Source: Micromonospora alfalfae
Lineage (GTDB): Bacteria > Actinomycetota > Actinomycetes > Mycobacteriales > Micromonosporaceae
Reading direction: 5' to 3'
NCBI RefSeq assembly: GCF_022230925.1
Contig: NZ_JAKKFH010000027.1
Coordinates: 1-64,000 of the forward strand
DNA: 64,000 nucleotides
Shown in pieces: positions 15,960 to 25,137 of the stretch (position 1 is the first letter of the stretch; each line of letters begins with the position of its first letter). The notes below the pieces were generated by a model, which had not been told where the DNA came from, searched no databases, and saw only the letters and a list, made by a program, of their open reading frames with translations. Position numbers and translations under genes: made by a program.

Positions 15960-17282
15960 TCAGCCGGCCAGCACCTCGGCCGCCGCCCGTTCACCGGCGC
16001 GCACCGCGCCCTCCAGGTAGCCACTCCAGCGGGTGGCCGTCTCGGTGCCCGCCCAGTACACCCGCCCCACCGGCGTCCGCAGGTGCGGACCGTACGTCCG
16101 CCACGTGCCCGGGGTGAGCGCACCGGAGAAGCAGCCCCGGGTCCACTCGTCGGCCGACCAGTCGTACTCGATGAGATCCACCGGGTCCCCGGCTCGTGGC
16201 CCGACCACACTGGCGAACGCTTCCAGCAGGCATTGGCGACGCCGCGCGGGGGACATGCCGCGCAGCGTGGCGGCGTCAGTGGAGTAACTGAACCCGGTCA
16301 GCACCCCGATCGGTGAGGTCGGGGTGGAGTTGTCGACCGTCTCGGTGAGCGGACCTGTGCTGGTGGTGGCCACGCCGGAGCGCCCGTCGGCACGCCAGAA
16401 CGGTTCCGGGTAGACGGCGTGCACCTTCAGCGCCGAACCCATCGGCATGCGCTGGGTGAGCCCGTCTCGCAGCGGGGGCAGCGGCGGCTCGTACCGGATC
16501 CGGCCGGCCAGCGTCGGTGCCAGCGCGACCACCACCGCGTCGCCGTCGACGCGCCCGGTGTCGGTCCACGCCGTCGCCCCGTCGACTGTCTGTTCGATGC
16601 CCCGCACCGGCGCGGCCAGCGTCAGCGCGCCCGGCGGCAGGGCGGTGGCCATCCGTTCGGCCAGCGCCGCCGGCCCGCCCACGATCCGGTCCTGCTGCGC
16701 GCCGCCGGCCATCCCCAGCAACGGCCCGGTCCCGCCGGCGCTGCGCAGGTAGAACAGCAGGTGCAACAGGGACAGCTCGTCCACGCCGGTGGCCAGCAGC
16801 CCGCCGGCGAGCACCCGCCCCAGGTAGTCGGCGGTGACGTCGTCCCGGGCCGTGGCGGCGAGCCACCCACCGAGGGTCGTCCGGTCCCACAGTGCGGCCT
16901 CCGGCGTCGCCCAGGGTGCGGCCGGGTCCAGTCGTGCGGCGTACTCGTCGAGCAGGCCGAGCACCCGGCCCACCTGTGCCGGCGGCTCGGCCCGGGGCGC
17001 ACCGGCCCAGAGCAGTGTGGGCGCGCCGACCGACGCCGAGGCGAAGGTGGCCAACCCGTGCTCGGCGACCAGCGCGTACATCCGGTCCTGGGTCGGACCG
17101 ATCCACTGGGCCCCCAGGTCGAGTTGCGTGAGCTCGGGCAGCCATCGGGTCAGCACCCGACCGCCCACCCGGTCGCGGGCCTCAAGCAATCGCACCTGGG
17201 CGCCGGCACGGCTGAGCGCCAGCGCGGCGGCGAGCCCGGAGAAGCCGGCGCCGACCACGACAACCCGCAAGCCGTCGGTCAC
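15960..17282 (-). CDS. Flavin-dependent amine oxidase
   Basis: A 440-residue FAD enzyme of the monoamine oxidase family. The dinucleotide-binding VVVVGAGFSGLAAALALSRAG is at the very N terminus, followed by LLEARDRVGGRV and the family segment DLGAQWIGPTQDRM. A C-terminal FAD contact region reads VYWAGTETATRWSGYLEGA. It would oxidise a primary or secondary amine to an aldehyde plus ammonia and hydrogen peroxide in the cytoplasm; the substrate is unknown. It has no same-strand neighbour close by. Confidence 0.92.
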   Translation of the reverse strand: MTDGLRVVVVGAGFSGLAAALALSRAGAQVRLLEARDRVGGRVLTRWLPELTQLDLGAQWIGPTQDRMYALVAEHGLATFASASVGAPTLLWAGAPRAEPPAQVGRVLGLLDEYAARLDPAAPWATPEAALWDRTTLGGWLAATARDDVTADYLGRVLAGGLLATGVDELSLLHLLFYLRSAGGTGPLLGMAGGAQQDRIVGGPAALAERMATALPPGALTLAAPVRGIEQTVDGATAWTDTGRVDGDAVVVALAPTLAGRIRYEPPLPPLRDGLTQRMPMGSALKVHAVYPEPFWRADGRSGVATTSTGPLTETVDNSTPTSPIGVLTGFSYSTDAATLRGMSPARRRQCLLEAFASVVGPRAGDPVDLIEYDWSADEWTRGCFSGALTPGTWRTYGPHLRTPVGRVYWAGTETATRWSGYLEGAVRAGERAAAEVLAG

Positions 17283-17397
17283 ACCCCGGGTCTACCCACA
17301 ACCGTCGTAGGCATGGCTACCGGCTCCGTCTCAGATGCCACGCTGTCCGACCCCACGGGTACCGTCACAAAACCAGACACGGGATACAGTCCTCGAT

Positions 17398-17841
17398 GTG
17401 GCGACGACCCTTCATCCGGATCCGCGTCCGTCCGCCTCGCGCCTGCCGGCACGACCGTGGTTACCGGTCGCCGTCGCCGGCTTGACCGGTGCCGCACTCG
17501 GGGCCCTCGCCTGTTACTCCCTGTTGACGCCCCGCTGGGGGGTACCGCACGCGGTCACGGGCACCGTCGTAGCGGTCAACGCCGACGCCAACGCGTTCGT
17601 GGTCCGGCCCGATGGGCGGCAACCGTCGGCGAACAAGGCCGACGACGGCGGCCATGGCTATCAACTGGGCCCGGTGGAGTGGGTCGACTACGTCGGTCAG
17701 ACCCACCACGAAGGAACACCCGTCTGCCTGGCTCCGCTCTCCGAAGGGGCCAAGGTCGAGCTGATGGTGGTGGATGTGCGCGGAGGCGCCGGTGGGCCGG
17801 ACGCGCTGATCACCCGGGTCCGGTGCCTAAGCGCCCGGTGA
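17398..17841 (+). CDS. Hypothetical single-span membrane-anchored protein
   Basis: About 147 residues when started at GTG 17398. One hydrophobic segment (WLPVAVAGLTGAALGALACY, about residues 22-41) precedes an extracytoplasmic domain of about 100 residues beginning HAVTGTVVAVNADANAFVVR, which looks like a small beta-barrel (OB-like). Two cysteines occur late in the domain. I do not recognise the family. An ATG at 17335 would add 21 residues; no clear ribosome site supports either start. Confidence 0.6.
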   Translation: MATTLHPDPRPSASRLPARPWLPVAVAGLTGAALGALACYSLLTPRWGVPHAVTGTVVAVNADANAFVVRPDGRQPSANKADDGGHGYQLGPVEWVDYVGQTHHEGTPVCLAPLSEGAKVELMVVDVRGGAGGPDALITRVRCLSAR

Positions 17842-18011
17842 TCGACCGACCGCGCGAATTCCCGGTCGTCGCGCCGGAAGGCGAGCACGTCCTCGTCCAG
17901 CGTCCTTCTCGTCGCACCACCCGGGCCTGGCCACCGTCGCCTCCGTGGGTGCAGAGCAAAGGGCACGCCAACACCGGGGTCGGGTCGCACGCCGAGAAAT
18001 TTCTGCCGGTC

Positions 18012-18036
18012 TGTCGATTCGGGCGGCGGCCGATCG
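18012..18036 (+). promoter_or_regulatory. Candidate ECF42-type promoter
   Basis: TGTCGA (18012-18017) followed 13 bases later by CGATCG (18031-18036) lies about 50 bases upstream of the YciI gene. From memory, the ECF42 group recognises TGTCGA-type -35 and CGA/CGTC-type -10 elements in front of DGPF/YciI genes, so this fits autoregulation. The rest of 17842-18086 shows nothing recognisable. Confidence 0.55.
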
Positions 18037-18086
18037 TGTGGAGGATGAGAGGTCGGTGACGGGCCGGCCGTCCGTGAGGAGGAACC

Positions 18087-18443
18087 ATGACGCTCTACCT
18101 GCTCAGCATCCACCAGCCGCAGGGTGAGCTGCCGCCGGAGCCAGAGTTCCTGGCCGACGTGATGCGTCAGCTCGGCGAGCTGCGCGACGAGTTGGCGTCC
18201 ACCGGGTCCTGGGTCTTCGGGCAGGGCCTGCACGGCCCGGAGACCGCCACAGTGCTGCGGCCCCGCGACGGCGAGGTGCTCATCACCGACGGACCGTTCG
18301 TGGAGGGCAAGGAATACCTCGGCGGCATCACCATCATCGACGTGCCGGACCTGGACGCCGCCCTGCGCTGGGGTCGCCGCTACGCGCTGGCCACCACCCT
18401 GCCGATCGAGGTACGCCCCTTCCACGGCCGGGCCGGCGACTGA
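18087..18443 (+). CDS. YciI/DGPF-family protein, partner of ECF sigma factor
   Basis: A 118-residue YCII-related (DGPF) protein. The conserved ITDGPFVEGKEYLGG stretch that names the DGPF domain is at about residues 67-81. It has a strong ribosome site (GAGGAGGAACC before ATG). The sigma-factor gene starts three bases after its stop, so the pair is an operon. In ECF42 systems the sigma factor drives expression of one or several DGPF proteins; their biochemical function is not established. Confidence 0.92.
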   Translation: MTLYLLSIHQPQGELPPEPEFLADVMRQLGELRDELASTGSWVFGQGLHGPETATVLRPRDGEVLITDGPFVEGKEYLGGITIIDVPDLDAALRWGRRYALATTLPIEVRPFHGRAGD

Positions 18444-18445
18444 CA

Positions 18446-19654
18446 GTGCCCGACGTGGAGGCGGTGTTCCGCGCGGAGTACGGCCGCGCGGTCGCCGTCC
18501 TGGTCCGCCTCCTCGGCGACATCGACCTCGCCGAGGAGGCCGTCCAGGAGGCCTTCGTCATCGCGGTGCGGCGCTGGCCGTGCAGCGGCCCGCCGCCCAG
18601 CCCCGCCGGTTGGATCATCACCACCGCCCGCAACCGGGCCGTCGACCGGCTGCGGCGGGAGGCGTCGCGGGCCGACCGGCACGCCCAGGCGGCCCTGCTC
18701 TACGCCGCCGACCCACCTGAGCAGGAGGGGCCGGTGCGCGACGACCGGTTACGTCTGATCTTCACCTGCTGCCATCCGGCGCTCGCCCCGAGCGCCCGGG
18801 TCGCCCTCACCCTGCGGCTGCTCGGTGGTTTGAGCACCGCCGAGATCGCCCGAGCCTTCCTGGTGCCGGAGCCGACGATGGCGCAGCGGCTGGTCCGCGC
18901 CAAGTCGAAGATCCGCAACGCGAGGATCCCGTACCGGGTGCCCTGCGACGCCGACCTGCCCGACCGGCTGCACGGCGTCCTCAGGGTGCTCTACCTGATC
19001 TTCAACGAGGGGTACACGGCGAGCGCCGGCCCGCACCTGGTCCGCGCCGAGCTGTGCGCCGAGGCGATCCGGTTGACCAGACTGCTGGTGGAGCTGATGC
19101 CGGACGAGGCCGAAGCGCTCGGCCTGCTCGCCCTGATGCTCCTGACCGAAGCCCGCCGGGCGGCGCGGACCACCACCGTCGGCGACCTGGTGCCGCTGGC
19201 CGAGCAGGACCGGCACCGGTGGGACAGCACCCTGATCGCCGAGGGCCAGGCGCTGGTCCGCCGCTGCCTGCGCCGCGACCGGCCCGGCCCGTACCAGATC
19301 CAGGCCGCGATCGCCGCCGTGCACAGCGTCGCGAGGAGCGCCGCCGACACCGACTGGGCCCAGATCCTTCAGCTGTACGACCAGCTGAGCGTGGTCGCCC
19401 CCAGCCCGGTGGTGGCGCTGAACCGGGCCGTCGCGCTCGCCGAGGTGGCCGGTGCGGCGGCGGCGCTGACCGAGGTGGACCGCCTCGCCCTGGTCGGCTT
19501 CCACGTCTACCACGTGGTCCGCGCCGACCTGCTGGCCCGGCTCGGTCGGGGCGGGGAAGCCGTCGAGGCGTACCGGACGGCCGTCGCCCTGACGGACAAC
19601 GCGGCCGAACGGGCCTTTCTCACCGCACGCGCGACGGCCCTGGCGACGCCCTGA
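18446..19654 (+). CDS. ECF sigma factor, ECF42-like, with C-terminal helical extension
   Basis: A 402-residue extracytoplasmic-function sigma factor. Region 2 (EEAVQEAFVIAVRRWP, then WIITTARNRAVDRLRRE) and region 4 (LLGGLSTAEIARAFLV, then MAQRLVRAK) occupy the first about 170 residues. The remaining about 230 residues form the helical TPR/SnoaL-unrelated extension characteristic of the ECF42/DUF6596 group, which has no anti-sigma factor and is regulated through this extension. It begins with GTG right after the YciI stop. It probably transcribes its own operon from the promoter noted upstream. Confidence 0.9.
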   Translation: MPDVEAVFRAEYGRAVAVLVRLLGDIDLAEEAVQEAFVIAVRRWPCSGPPPSPAGWIITTARNRAVDRLRREASRADRHAQAALLYAADPPEQEGPVRDDRLRLIFTCCHPALAPSARVALTLRLLGGLSTAEIARAFLVPEPTMAQRLVRAKSKIRNARIPYRVPCDADLPDRLHGVLRVLYLIFNEGYTASAGPHLVRAELCAEAIRLTRLLVELMPDEAEALGLLALMLLTEARRAARTTTVGDLVPLAEQDRHRWDSTLIAEGQALVRRCLRRDRPGPYQIQAAIAAVHSVARSAADTDWAQILQLYDQLSVVAPSPVVALNRAVALAEVAGAAAALTEVDRLALVGFHVYHVVRADLLARLGRGGEAVEAYRTAVALTDNAAERAFLTARATALATP

Positions 19655-19721
19655 GGGCGCGTTTGCCGCAGGGGCGGCCGGGAACCCGAGGCACCGCCGC
19701 AGCAGAGGATGGGGAGGGGCC

Positions 19722-20855
19722 ATGGCGTACCGACAGACCGCCGTCGACACCGCGCCCGACCTGTCCATCCTCACACTCGGTGTGGAGGAGGAGTTCCTGC
19801 TGCTCGACCCGGACAGCGGCCGGAACCTGCCGGTCGCCGACCAGGTACGCGGCGCGTTGCGCGGCCCCGCCCGGGAGCAGAGCCGCCAGGAGTTCCGGCA
19901 CAGCATGGTGGAGATGGTCACCCCGGTCTGCGCCGACCTCACCGAGCTGCGCGCGCACCTGGTGGCGCTGCGTCGCTCCGCCGTCGAGGCCGCCACGGCG
20001 GCCGGCGCCCGACTGGTGGCGGTCGGCGCCACCCCGGTGGCCGAACCGCACCGGACGGTCCCCGACGAACCGCGCTACCACGCCATGTCGCGCCGGTACG
20101 GGCCGGTGGCGCACGACCCGGCGGTGTGCGGCTGCCACGTGCACGTCGGGCTGCCCGACCGGGAACTGGCAGTGCAGGTCTGCAACCACCTGAGGGTGTG
20201 GCTGCCGGTGGTGCAGGCGATCACCACCAACTCGCCGCTGCACGACGGGTACGACACCGGGCACGCCAGTTGGCGCTCGATGCAGTTGGAACGCTGGCCC
20301 AGTATCGGTCCGACGCCGCACTTCGACTCCGTCGCCGACTACGACAGCACCGTCGACGAGCTGATCGCCGCCGGCATCATGCTCGACGCGGCGATGGTCT
20401 ACTGGTACGCCCGGCCGTCGTCGACCTACCCGACCGTTGAGGTGCGGGTCGGTGACGTCTGCACGGAGGTGGACGACGCGGTGCTTGTCGCCGCGCTGGT
20501 CCGATCCCTCGTGGCAACCCTCGCCGACGACGTGCGCGCCGGGGTGAACGCCCCGAACGTCCGGGACTGCCTGGTCGCCGCGGCGCACTGGCGGGCCGCC
20601 CACGACGGTCTCGACGGCGAGCTGATCGACCTGCGTGCCGGCGGCACCCGCCCCGCCTGGGCGCTCGTCGACGAGCTGATGGCGGTGATCGCCCCGGCGC
20701 TGCTGCGCCACGGCGACCTCGGGTACGTGTTGGCGCAGCTCGCCCGGCTGCGTCGCGACGGCACCGGCGCCACCCGGCAGCGGCGGGTGCTGGAGCGCGC
20801 CGGGGACCTGCACGCGGTCCTCGACGACCTGGTGGCCCGCACCGCCGCCGGCTGA
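19722..20855 (+). CDS. Carboxylate-amine ligase, GCS2/YbdK family
   Basis: A 377-residue ATP-dependent ligase of the glutamate-cysteine ligase 2 family. The N-terminal GVEEEFLLLDPDSG (about residues 20-33) and the GCHVHVGLPD metal/substrate loop (about 130-139) are typical of YbdK-type weak glutamate-cysteine ligases. It would join the carboxylate of an amino acid such as glutamate to an amine. It ends 22 bases from the convergent amidotransferase gene; whether the two act in one pathway (for example an osmoprotective peptide) is unproven. Actinobacteria make mycothiol, so glutathione synthesis is not the obvious role. Confidence 0.9.
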   Translation: MAYRQTAVDTAPDLSILTLGVEEEFLLLDPDSGRNLPVADQVRGALRGPAREQSRQEFRHSMVEMVTPVCADLTELRAHLVALRRSAVEAATAAGARLVAVGATPVAEPHRTVPDEPRYHAMSRRYGPVAHDPAVCGCHVHVGLPDRELAVQVCNHLRVWLPVVQAITTNSPLHDGYDTGHASWRSMQLERWPSIGPTPHFDSVADYDSTVDELIAAGIMLDAAMVYWYARPSSTYPTVEVRVGDVCTEVDDAVLVAALVRSLVATLADDVRAGVNAPNVRDCLVAAAHWRAAHDGLDGELIDLRAGGTRPAWALVDELMAVIAPALLRHGDLGYVLAQLARLRRDGTGATRQRRVLERAGDLHAVLDDLVARTAAG

Positions 20856-20877
20856 CCGCCGCCACTGCCCACCGGGG

Positions 20878-22662
20878 TCAGCGGATGTCGTGGGTCTGTA
20901 GCCACAGCTCCAGCAGGCCGAGTTGCCACAGCTTGTTGCTGCCGGCCGCGGCCTCCGCCCGGTCCGGCTCGGCCAGCAGATGTGCCACGTACTCCGGGCG
21001 GAACAGCCCCCGCTCGCGCGCGGCCGGCGCCTGCAACGCCTCGGCAACCAGCTCGCGCACCGGGCCGTCCACGTTGCGCAACGCCGGCACCGGGAAGTAG
21101 CCCTTGGGCCTGTCGATCACCTCGGCGGGCAGCACCTCACGGGCGACCTCCTTCAGGACGCCCTTGCCACCCTGACTGACCTTGTGCTCCGGCGGGCAGT
21201 GCGCGGCCAGGGTGACCAGGTCCTGGTCGAGGAAGGGCGTACGCACCTCCAGACCCCACGCCATGCTCATGCTGTCCACCCGCTTGACCGGGTCGTCGGG
21301 GAGCATCAGGTGGGTGTCCAGGCGCAGCACGGCGTCCAGCGCGGTCTGCGCCCCGGGCGCGGCGAGGTGCCCGGTGAGCAGGTCCCGGCTGGCGTCGTGC
21401 TCAAGCGCGTACGCCGGGCCGACGATGCGGCGCAGCTCGTCGTGGCCGCGGTCGAAGAACGCGGCCGCGAACGTCTCGGCCGCGCCGTGCCGGGGCGCCT
21501 CGACCAGTGGCTGGTGGTAGCCGTAGCCGGCGAACACCTCGTCGGCACCCTGCCCCGACTGGGCCACCTTCACGTGTTGCGCCACCTGCTCGGAGAGCAG
21601 GTGGAAGGCGACCACGTCGTGGCTGCCCATCGGCTCGGTCATCGCCAGCACGGCCCGTCGGACGGCGGGCACCAGGTCGTCGTCGGCCAGTCGGATCCTG
21701 TGGTGGTCGGTGTCGTACGCCCGGGCCACCAGATCCGAGAAATGGAACTCGTCGCCGGACTCGCCGTCGCGGCTGTCGAAGCCGATGCTGAACGTCCGCA
21801 GGTGCTGCTGACCTGCCTCGGCGAGCAGCGCCACGATGAGGCTGGAGTCCAGTCCGCCGGAGAGCAGCACCCCCACCGGCACGTCGGCGACCAGCCGTCG
21901 GCGTACCGCCGCGCGCAGCGCGTCGCCGATCGCGGCCCGCCAGTCGGCGGCGTCCATCCCCGCGTCGGCCGGCTCGCGCACGTAGTCGGGCCGCCAGTAG
22001 ACCTCCTCGCGGCTGCGCCCGTCCGCCTCGATCACCCGCAGGGTGGCCGGCGGCAGCTTGCGCACGCCGCGCAGCACGGTGCGCGGCGCGGGCACGATGG
22101 AGTGCCAGGACAGGTAGTGGTGCAACGCCACCGGATCGATGCCGGTGTCGACGTCGCCGGCCGCCAGCAGCGCGGGCAGGGTGGAGGCGAACCGCAGCCG
22201 CCCCGGCGTCTCGGCGAGATAGAGCGGTTTGATGCCGAGCCGGTCGCGGGCCAGGATCAGCCGCCGCCGGACCCGGTCGACCAACCCGATCGCGAACATG
22301 CCGACCAGGTGGTCGACGAAACGCTCACCCCAGTGCGCGTACGCCACCAGGATCACCTCGGTGTCGCTGGTGGAGTGGAAGGCGTACCCGGCGCGGCGCA
22401 ACTCCTCGCGCAGCTCCGGGTAGTTGTAGATGCAGCCGTTGAAGACCAGCGCCAGGCCCAGGTCGTCGCGGACCATCGGCTGCCCGCCCGCGTCGGACAG
22501 GTCGATGATCGTCAGCCGGCGGTGCCCCAGGGTCACCCAGCCGTCGGCGAACAGGCCCTCGTCGTCCGGCCCGCGTGAACGCATCGCCTCGGTCATCCGG
22601 GTGACCGCCGCCGCGTCGGGCGAGCGGCCGTCGAATCGCGCCTCCCCGCTGATCCCGCACAT
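20878..22662 (-). CDS. Asparagine-synthetase-type amidotransferase (NAGGN type)
   Basis: A 594-residue glutamine-dependent amidotransferase. Cys2 of MCGISGEARFDG is the class II glutaminase nucleophile, and LLSGGLDSSL is the PP-loop of the synthetase half. The start and the C terminus (NKLWQLGLLELWLQTHDIR) resemble the N-acetylglutaminylglutamine amide amidotransferase branch rather than housekeeping AsnB. The usual partners of that branch, a GNAT/ATP-grasp ligase and an M42-like hydrolase, are not next to it; the neighbour is the convergent carboxylate-amine ligase. A general asparagine synthetase role remains possible. Confidence 0.85.
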   Translation of the reverse strand: MCGISGEARFDGRSPDAAAVTRMTEAMRSRGPDDEGLFADGWVTLGHRRLTIIDLSDAGGQPMVRDDLGLALVFNGCIYNYPELREELRRAGYAFHSTSDTEVILVAYAHWGERFVDHLVGMFAIGLVDRVRRRLILARDRLGIKPLYLAETPGRLRFASTLPALLAAGDVDTGIDPVALHHYLSWHSIVPAPRTVLRGVRKLPPATLRVIEADGRSREEVYWRPDYVREPADAGMDAADWRAAIGDALRAAVRRRLVADVPVGVLLSGGLDSSLIVALLAEAGQQHLRTFSIGFDSRDGESGDEFHFSDLVARAYDTDHHRIRLADDDLVPAVRRAVLAMTEPMGSHDVVAFHLLSEQVAQHVKVAQSGQGADEVFAGYGYHQPLVEAPRHGAAETFAAAFFDRGHDELRRIVGPAYALEHDASRDLLTGHLAAPGAQTALDAVLRLDTHLMLPDDPVKRVDSMSMAWGLEVRTPFLDQDLVTLAAHCPPEHKVSQGGKGVLKEVAREVLPAEVIDRPKGYFPVPALRNVDGPVRELVAEALQAPAARERGLFRPEYVAHLLAEPDRAEAAAGSNKLWQLGLLELWLQTHDIR

Positions 22663-22781
22663 CAGGCGAGGCGGTGCTGGTTCAGGGCAGACATGGCCCT
22701 CCTGTCAGGTCTCCCCGACTGGTGGTGGCGGGGCCCGCGGTGGGAACGGGGCCGCTGGCTACCCGAGCATCGGGCGGGCAA

Positions 22782-22803
22782 ACGCGCAGGTGATCCTGCG
22801 CGT
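22782..22803 (-). terminator. Hairpin after the MarR gene
   Basis: ACGCGCAGG (22782-22790) and CCTGCGCGT (22795-22803) form a perfect 9-base stem with loop TGAT, six bases past the MarR stop on its transcript. The rest of 22663-22808, upstream of the amidotransferase, shows no other clear signal. Confidence 0.7.
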
Positions 22804-22808
22804 CCGGC

Positions 22809-23240
22809 TCAGTCGAGCAGGGTGCGCAGGATGCGGGCCAGTTCGGCGCGGTCGGTGTCGTTGAGGTGACCGAAGAAGCGGTCGGCCTCGGCCCGGCGCG
22901 CGGCCCGGATGGCGGTGCTGACCCGGTCGCCCTCCTCGGTGAGCGCGACAAGGGTCGCCCGACGATCGGCCGGGTCGGGTCGGCGTTCGACCAGCCCCCG
23001 AGTCTGGAGGTCGTCGACGACCTCGGTCGCCGAACGGGGTGCGATGCGCAGGTGCTCGGCGAGGGTGCCGGGGCGTACCTCGCCGTGCCGGGCCAGCACA
23101 CCGAGGGCCCGGGACTGGCTGGGGGTGACGTCCCAGGGCGCCAGTGAGTCCCGGGTCTGCCGACGCAGACGGGACGCCACCGCCCAGAACGTCTCCGCCA
23201 GGCTCTCGTCGTCGGCGCTGTCGACGGTGTGCTCGATCAC
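22809..23240 (-). CDS. MarR-family transcriptional regulator
   Basis: A 143-residue MarR regulator with the winged-helix core LAEHLRIAPRSATEVVDDLQTRGLVERRPDPADRR (split: recognition helix about residues 62-77, wing about 85-95). It is divergent from a multidrug-type ABC exporter with about 80 bases between starts, containing a nested palindrome that is the likely operator for both genes. By analogy with MarR/exporter pairs, a ligand would release it and derepress the exporter. Confidence 0.92.
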   Translation of the reverse strand: MIEHTVDSADDESLAETFWAVASRLRRQTRDSLAPWDVTPSQSRALGVLARHGEVRPGTLAEHLRIAPRSATEVVDDLQTRGLVERRPDPADRRATLVALTEEGDRVSTAIRAARRAEADRFFGHLNDTDRAELARILRTLLD

Positions 23241-23265
23241 CGGAATACGGTAGCAGGATATGTGG

Positions 23266-23296
23266 TTGCTCCCTCATGATGAGGTAACCTCAGCAA
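23266..23296. promoter_or_regulatory. Nested operator palindromes for MarR regulator
   Basis: Two overlapping dyads, CCTCAT-g-ATGAGG (23272-23284) and TGAGGT-a-ACCTCA (23280-23292), are themselves enclosed by TTGCT (23266-23270) and AGCAA (23292-23296). The cluster lies between the divergent MarR and exporter starts. This is the size and symmetry expected for MarR dimers, possibly two side by side. Confidence 0.7.
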
Positions 23297-23337
23297 TATT
23301 GCCGACGAAGGGTAGTGCCCCCTTGGAACCCACCCCG

Positions 23338-25116
23338 ATGGGCCGCGACCGCGGCCACCGCACCCTCAGCGCCGAAGAGAAGACGCAGGCCCGCCAGGTG
23401 TCCCTGCGCCGCATCGGCCGCCTGTTCACCCCCCACCGGCCCGCGCTGGCCGCCGTCACCGCGATCATCGTGGTCTCCTCGATCATCGCGATGGCCACCC
23501 CGTTCCTGCTGCGTGCCGTGATCGACCGGGCCCTGCCGCAGGGCGACGTGACACTGCTGGTCTGGCTGGTCCTCGGCATGGTCGCCGTCGCGGCGGTGAC
23601 CTCCGCCCTGGGCGTCGTGCAGACCTGGATCTCCACCCAGGTCGGCCAGCGGGTCATGCACCGGCTGCGCACCGACGTCTTCAGCCACCTCCAACGCCAG
23701 TCGCTCGGCTTCTTCACCCGCACCCGCACCGGCGAGGTGCAGTCCCGGATCACCAACGACATCGGCGGCATGCAGTCGGTGGTCACCTCCACCGCCACCG
23801 CCGTCGCCGCCAACCTCACCACAGTGGTCGCCACAGCTGTTGCCATGGTCGCGCTCTCCTGGCAGCTCTCCCTGGTCTCGCTCGTGGTGCTGCCGCCGGC
23901 CATCTGGCTGACCCGTCGGGTCGCCCGGATGCGCCGCGAGATCACCGCCCAACGGCAACGCGAACTCGCCGACCTCAACGTCACTGTGGAGGAGGGGCTC
24001 TCGATCAGTGGCGTACAACTGGCCAAGACCCTCGGCACCGGCCCCGCGCTGATCGACCGCTTCACCGCCTCCTCGGCCCGCCTGGTCGACCTGGAGCTAC
24101 GCAGTGAGCTGGCCGGCCGCTGGCGGATGGCCTCGATGAGCATCATCTTCGCCGCCGTACCGGCGGTCATCTACCTCGCCGCCGGGCTGCCCGGCACCGC
24201 CGGCACGCTGAGCATCGGCACCCTGGTCGCCTTCACCGCCCTGCAGGGTGGCCTGTTCCGACCGCTGATGGGCCTGCTCAACGTGGGTGTCTCGCTCACC
24301 GCCTCGCTGGCGCTCTTCGCCCGGATCTTCGAATACCTGGACCTGCCGGTCGACGTGGCCGACCCCGCCGAGCCGGTCCGCCTCGACCCGGCCCGGGTCC
24401 GCGGCCACCTGCGCCTGGAGGACGTCACCTTCGGCTACCCGGGCAGCGACACCGCCGCCCTCGCCGGAATCACCCTCGACGTGCCCGCCGGCACCAGCCT
24501 CGCCCTGGTCGGCGAGACCGGCTCCGGCAAGAGCACCCTCGCCGGGCTGGTCAGCCGGCTGCACGACCCCACCGCCGGCCGGATCACCGTCGACGGCGTC
24601 GACCTGCGCGACCTGCGCCTGGCCGACCTGGCCGCGATCGTCGGCGTGGTCAGCCAGGAGACGTACCTGCTGCACACCACCGTCCGGGAAAACCTGCGCT
24701 ACGCCCGGCCGGCGGCCACCGACACCGAGATCGAGGACGCCGCCCGCGCCGCCCAGATCCACGACCTGATCGCGGGCCTGCCCGACGGGTACGACACAGT
24801 GGTCGGCTCACGCGGCCACCGGTTCTCCGGCGGCGAGAAGCAGCGCCTCGCGATCGCCCGCACGCTACTGCGCGACCCGCGCATCCTGGTCCTCGACGAG
24901 GCCACCAGCGCGCTGGACACCGAGACCGAACGGGCCGTGCAGCGGGCCTTCGACGTGCTCGCCCAGGGGCGCACCACGATCACCATCGCGCACCGGCTCT
25001 CCACAGTCCGCGACGCCGACCAGATCGCGGTGCTCGACCACGGTCGCATCGTCGAGGCCGGCACCCACGACAGCCTGCTGGACCGCAACGGCCGCTACGC
25101 CACCCTCGCCGCCTGA
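23338..25116 (+). CDS. ABC exporter, fused membrane and ATPase domains
   Basis: About 592 residues from ATG 23338, a half-transporter with six helices (residues about 30-310) and a nucleotide-binding domain. ATPase motifs: Walker A GETGSGKST, Q-loop VSQETYLL, signature FSGGEKQRL, Walker B ILVLDEATSALD, H-loop AHRLST. It would export a lipid, drug or metabolite as a homodimer. The frame is open back to 23260, but that would put the operator inside the gene; ATG 23338 or TTG 23323 (preceded by GAAGGG) is more likely. MarR control is inferred from the shared operator. Confidence 0.92.
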   Translation: MGRDRGHRTLSAEEKTQARQVSLRRIGRLFTPHRPALAAVTAIIVVSSIIAMATPFLLRAVIDRALPQGDVTLLVWLVLGMVAVAAVTSALGVVQTWISTQVGQRVMHRLRTDVFSHLQRQSLGFFTRTRTGEVQSRITNDIGGMQSVVTSTATAVAANLTTVVATAVAMVALSWQLSLVSLVVLPPAIWLTRRVARMRREITAQRQRELADLNVTVEEGLSISGVQLAKTLGTGPALIDRFTASSARLVDLELRSELAGRWRMASMSIIFAAVPAVIYLAAGLPGTAGTLSIGTLVAFTALQGGLFRPLMGLLNVGVSLTASLALFARIFEYLDLPVDVADPAEPVRLDPARVRGHLRLEDVTFGYPGSDTAALAGITLDVPAGTSLALVGETGSGKSTLAGLVSRLHDPTAGRITVDGVDLRDLRLADLAAIVGVVSQETYLLHTTVRENLRYARPAATDTEIEDAARAAQIHDLIAGLPDGYDTVVGSRGHRFSGGEKQRLAIARTLLRDPRILVLDEATSALDTETERAVQRAFDVLAQGRTTITIAHRLSTVRDADQIAVLDHGRIVEAGTHDSLLDRNGRYATLAA

Positions 25117-25137
25117 ACGCCGAATCACAACCGTCTC

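Noticed and set aside
23260..23337. Upstream start for the ABC exporter gene
   Set aside because: It would place the MarR operator inside the coding region; the extra residues do not resemble the family.
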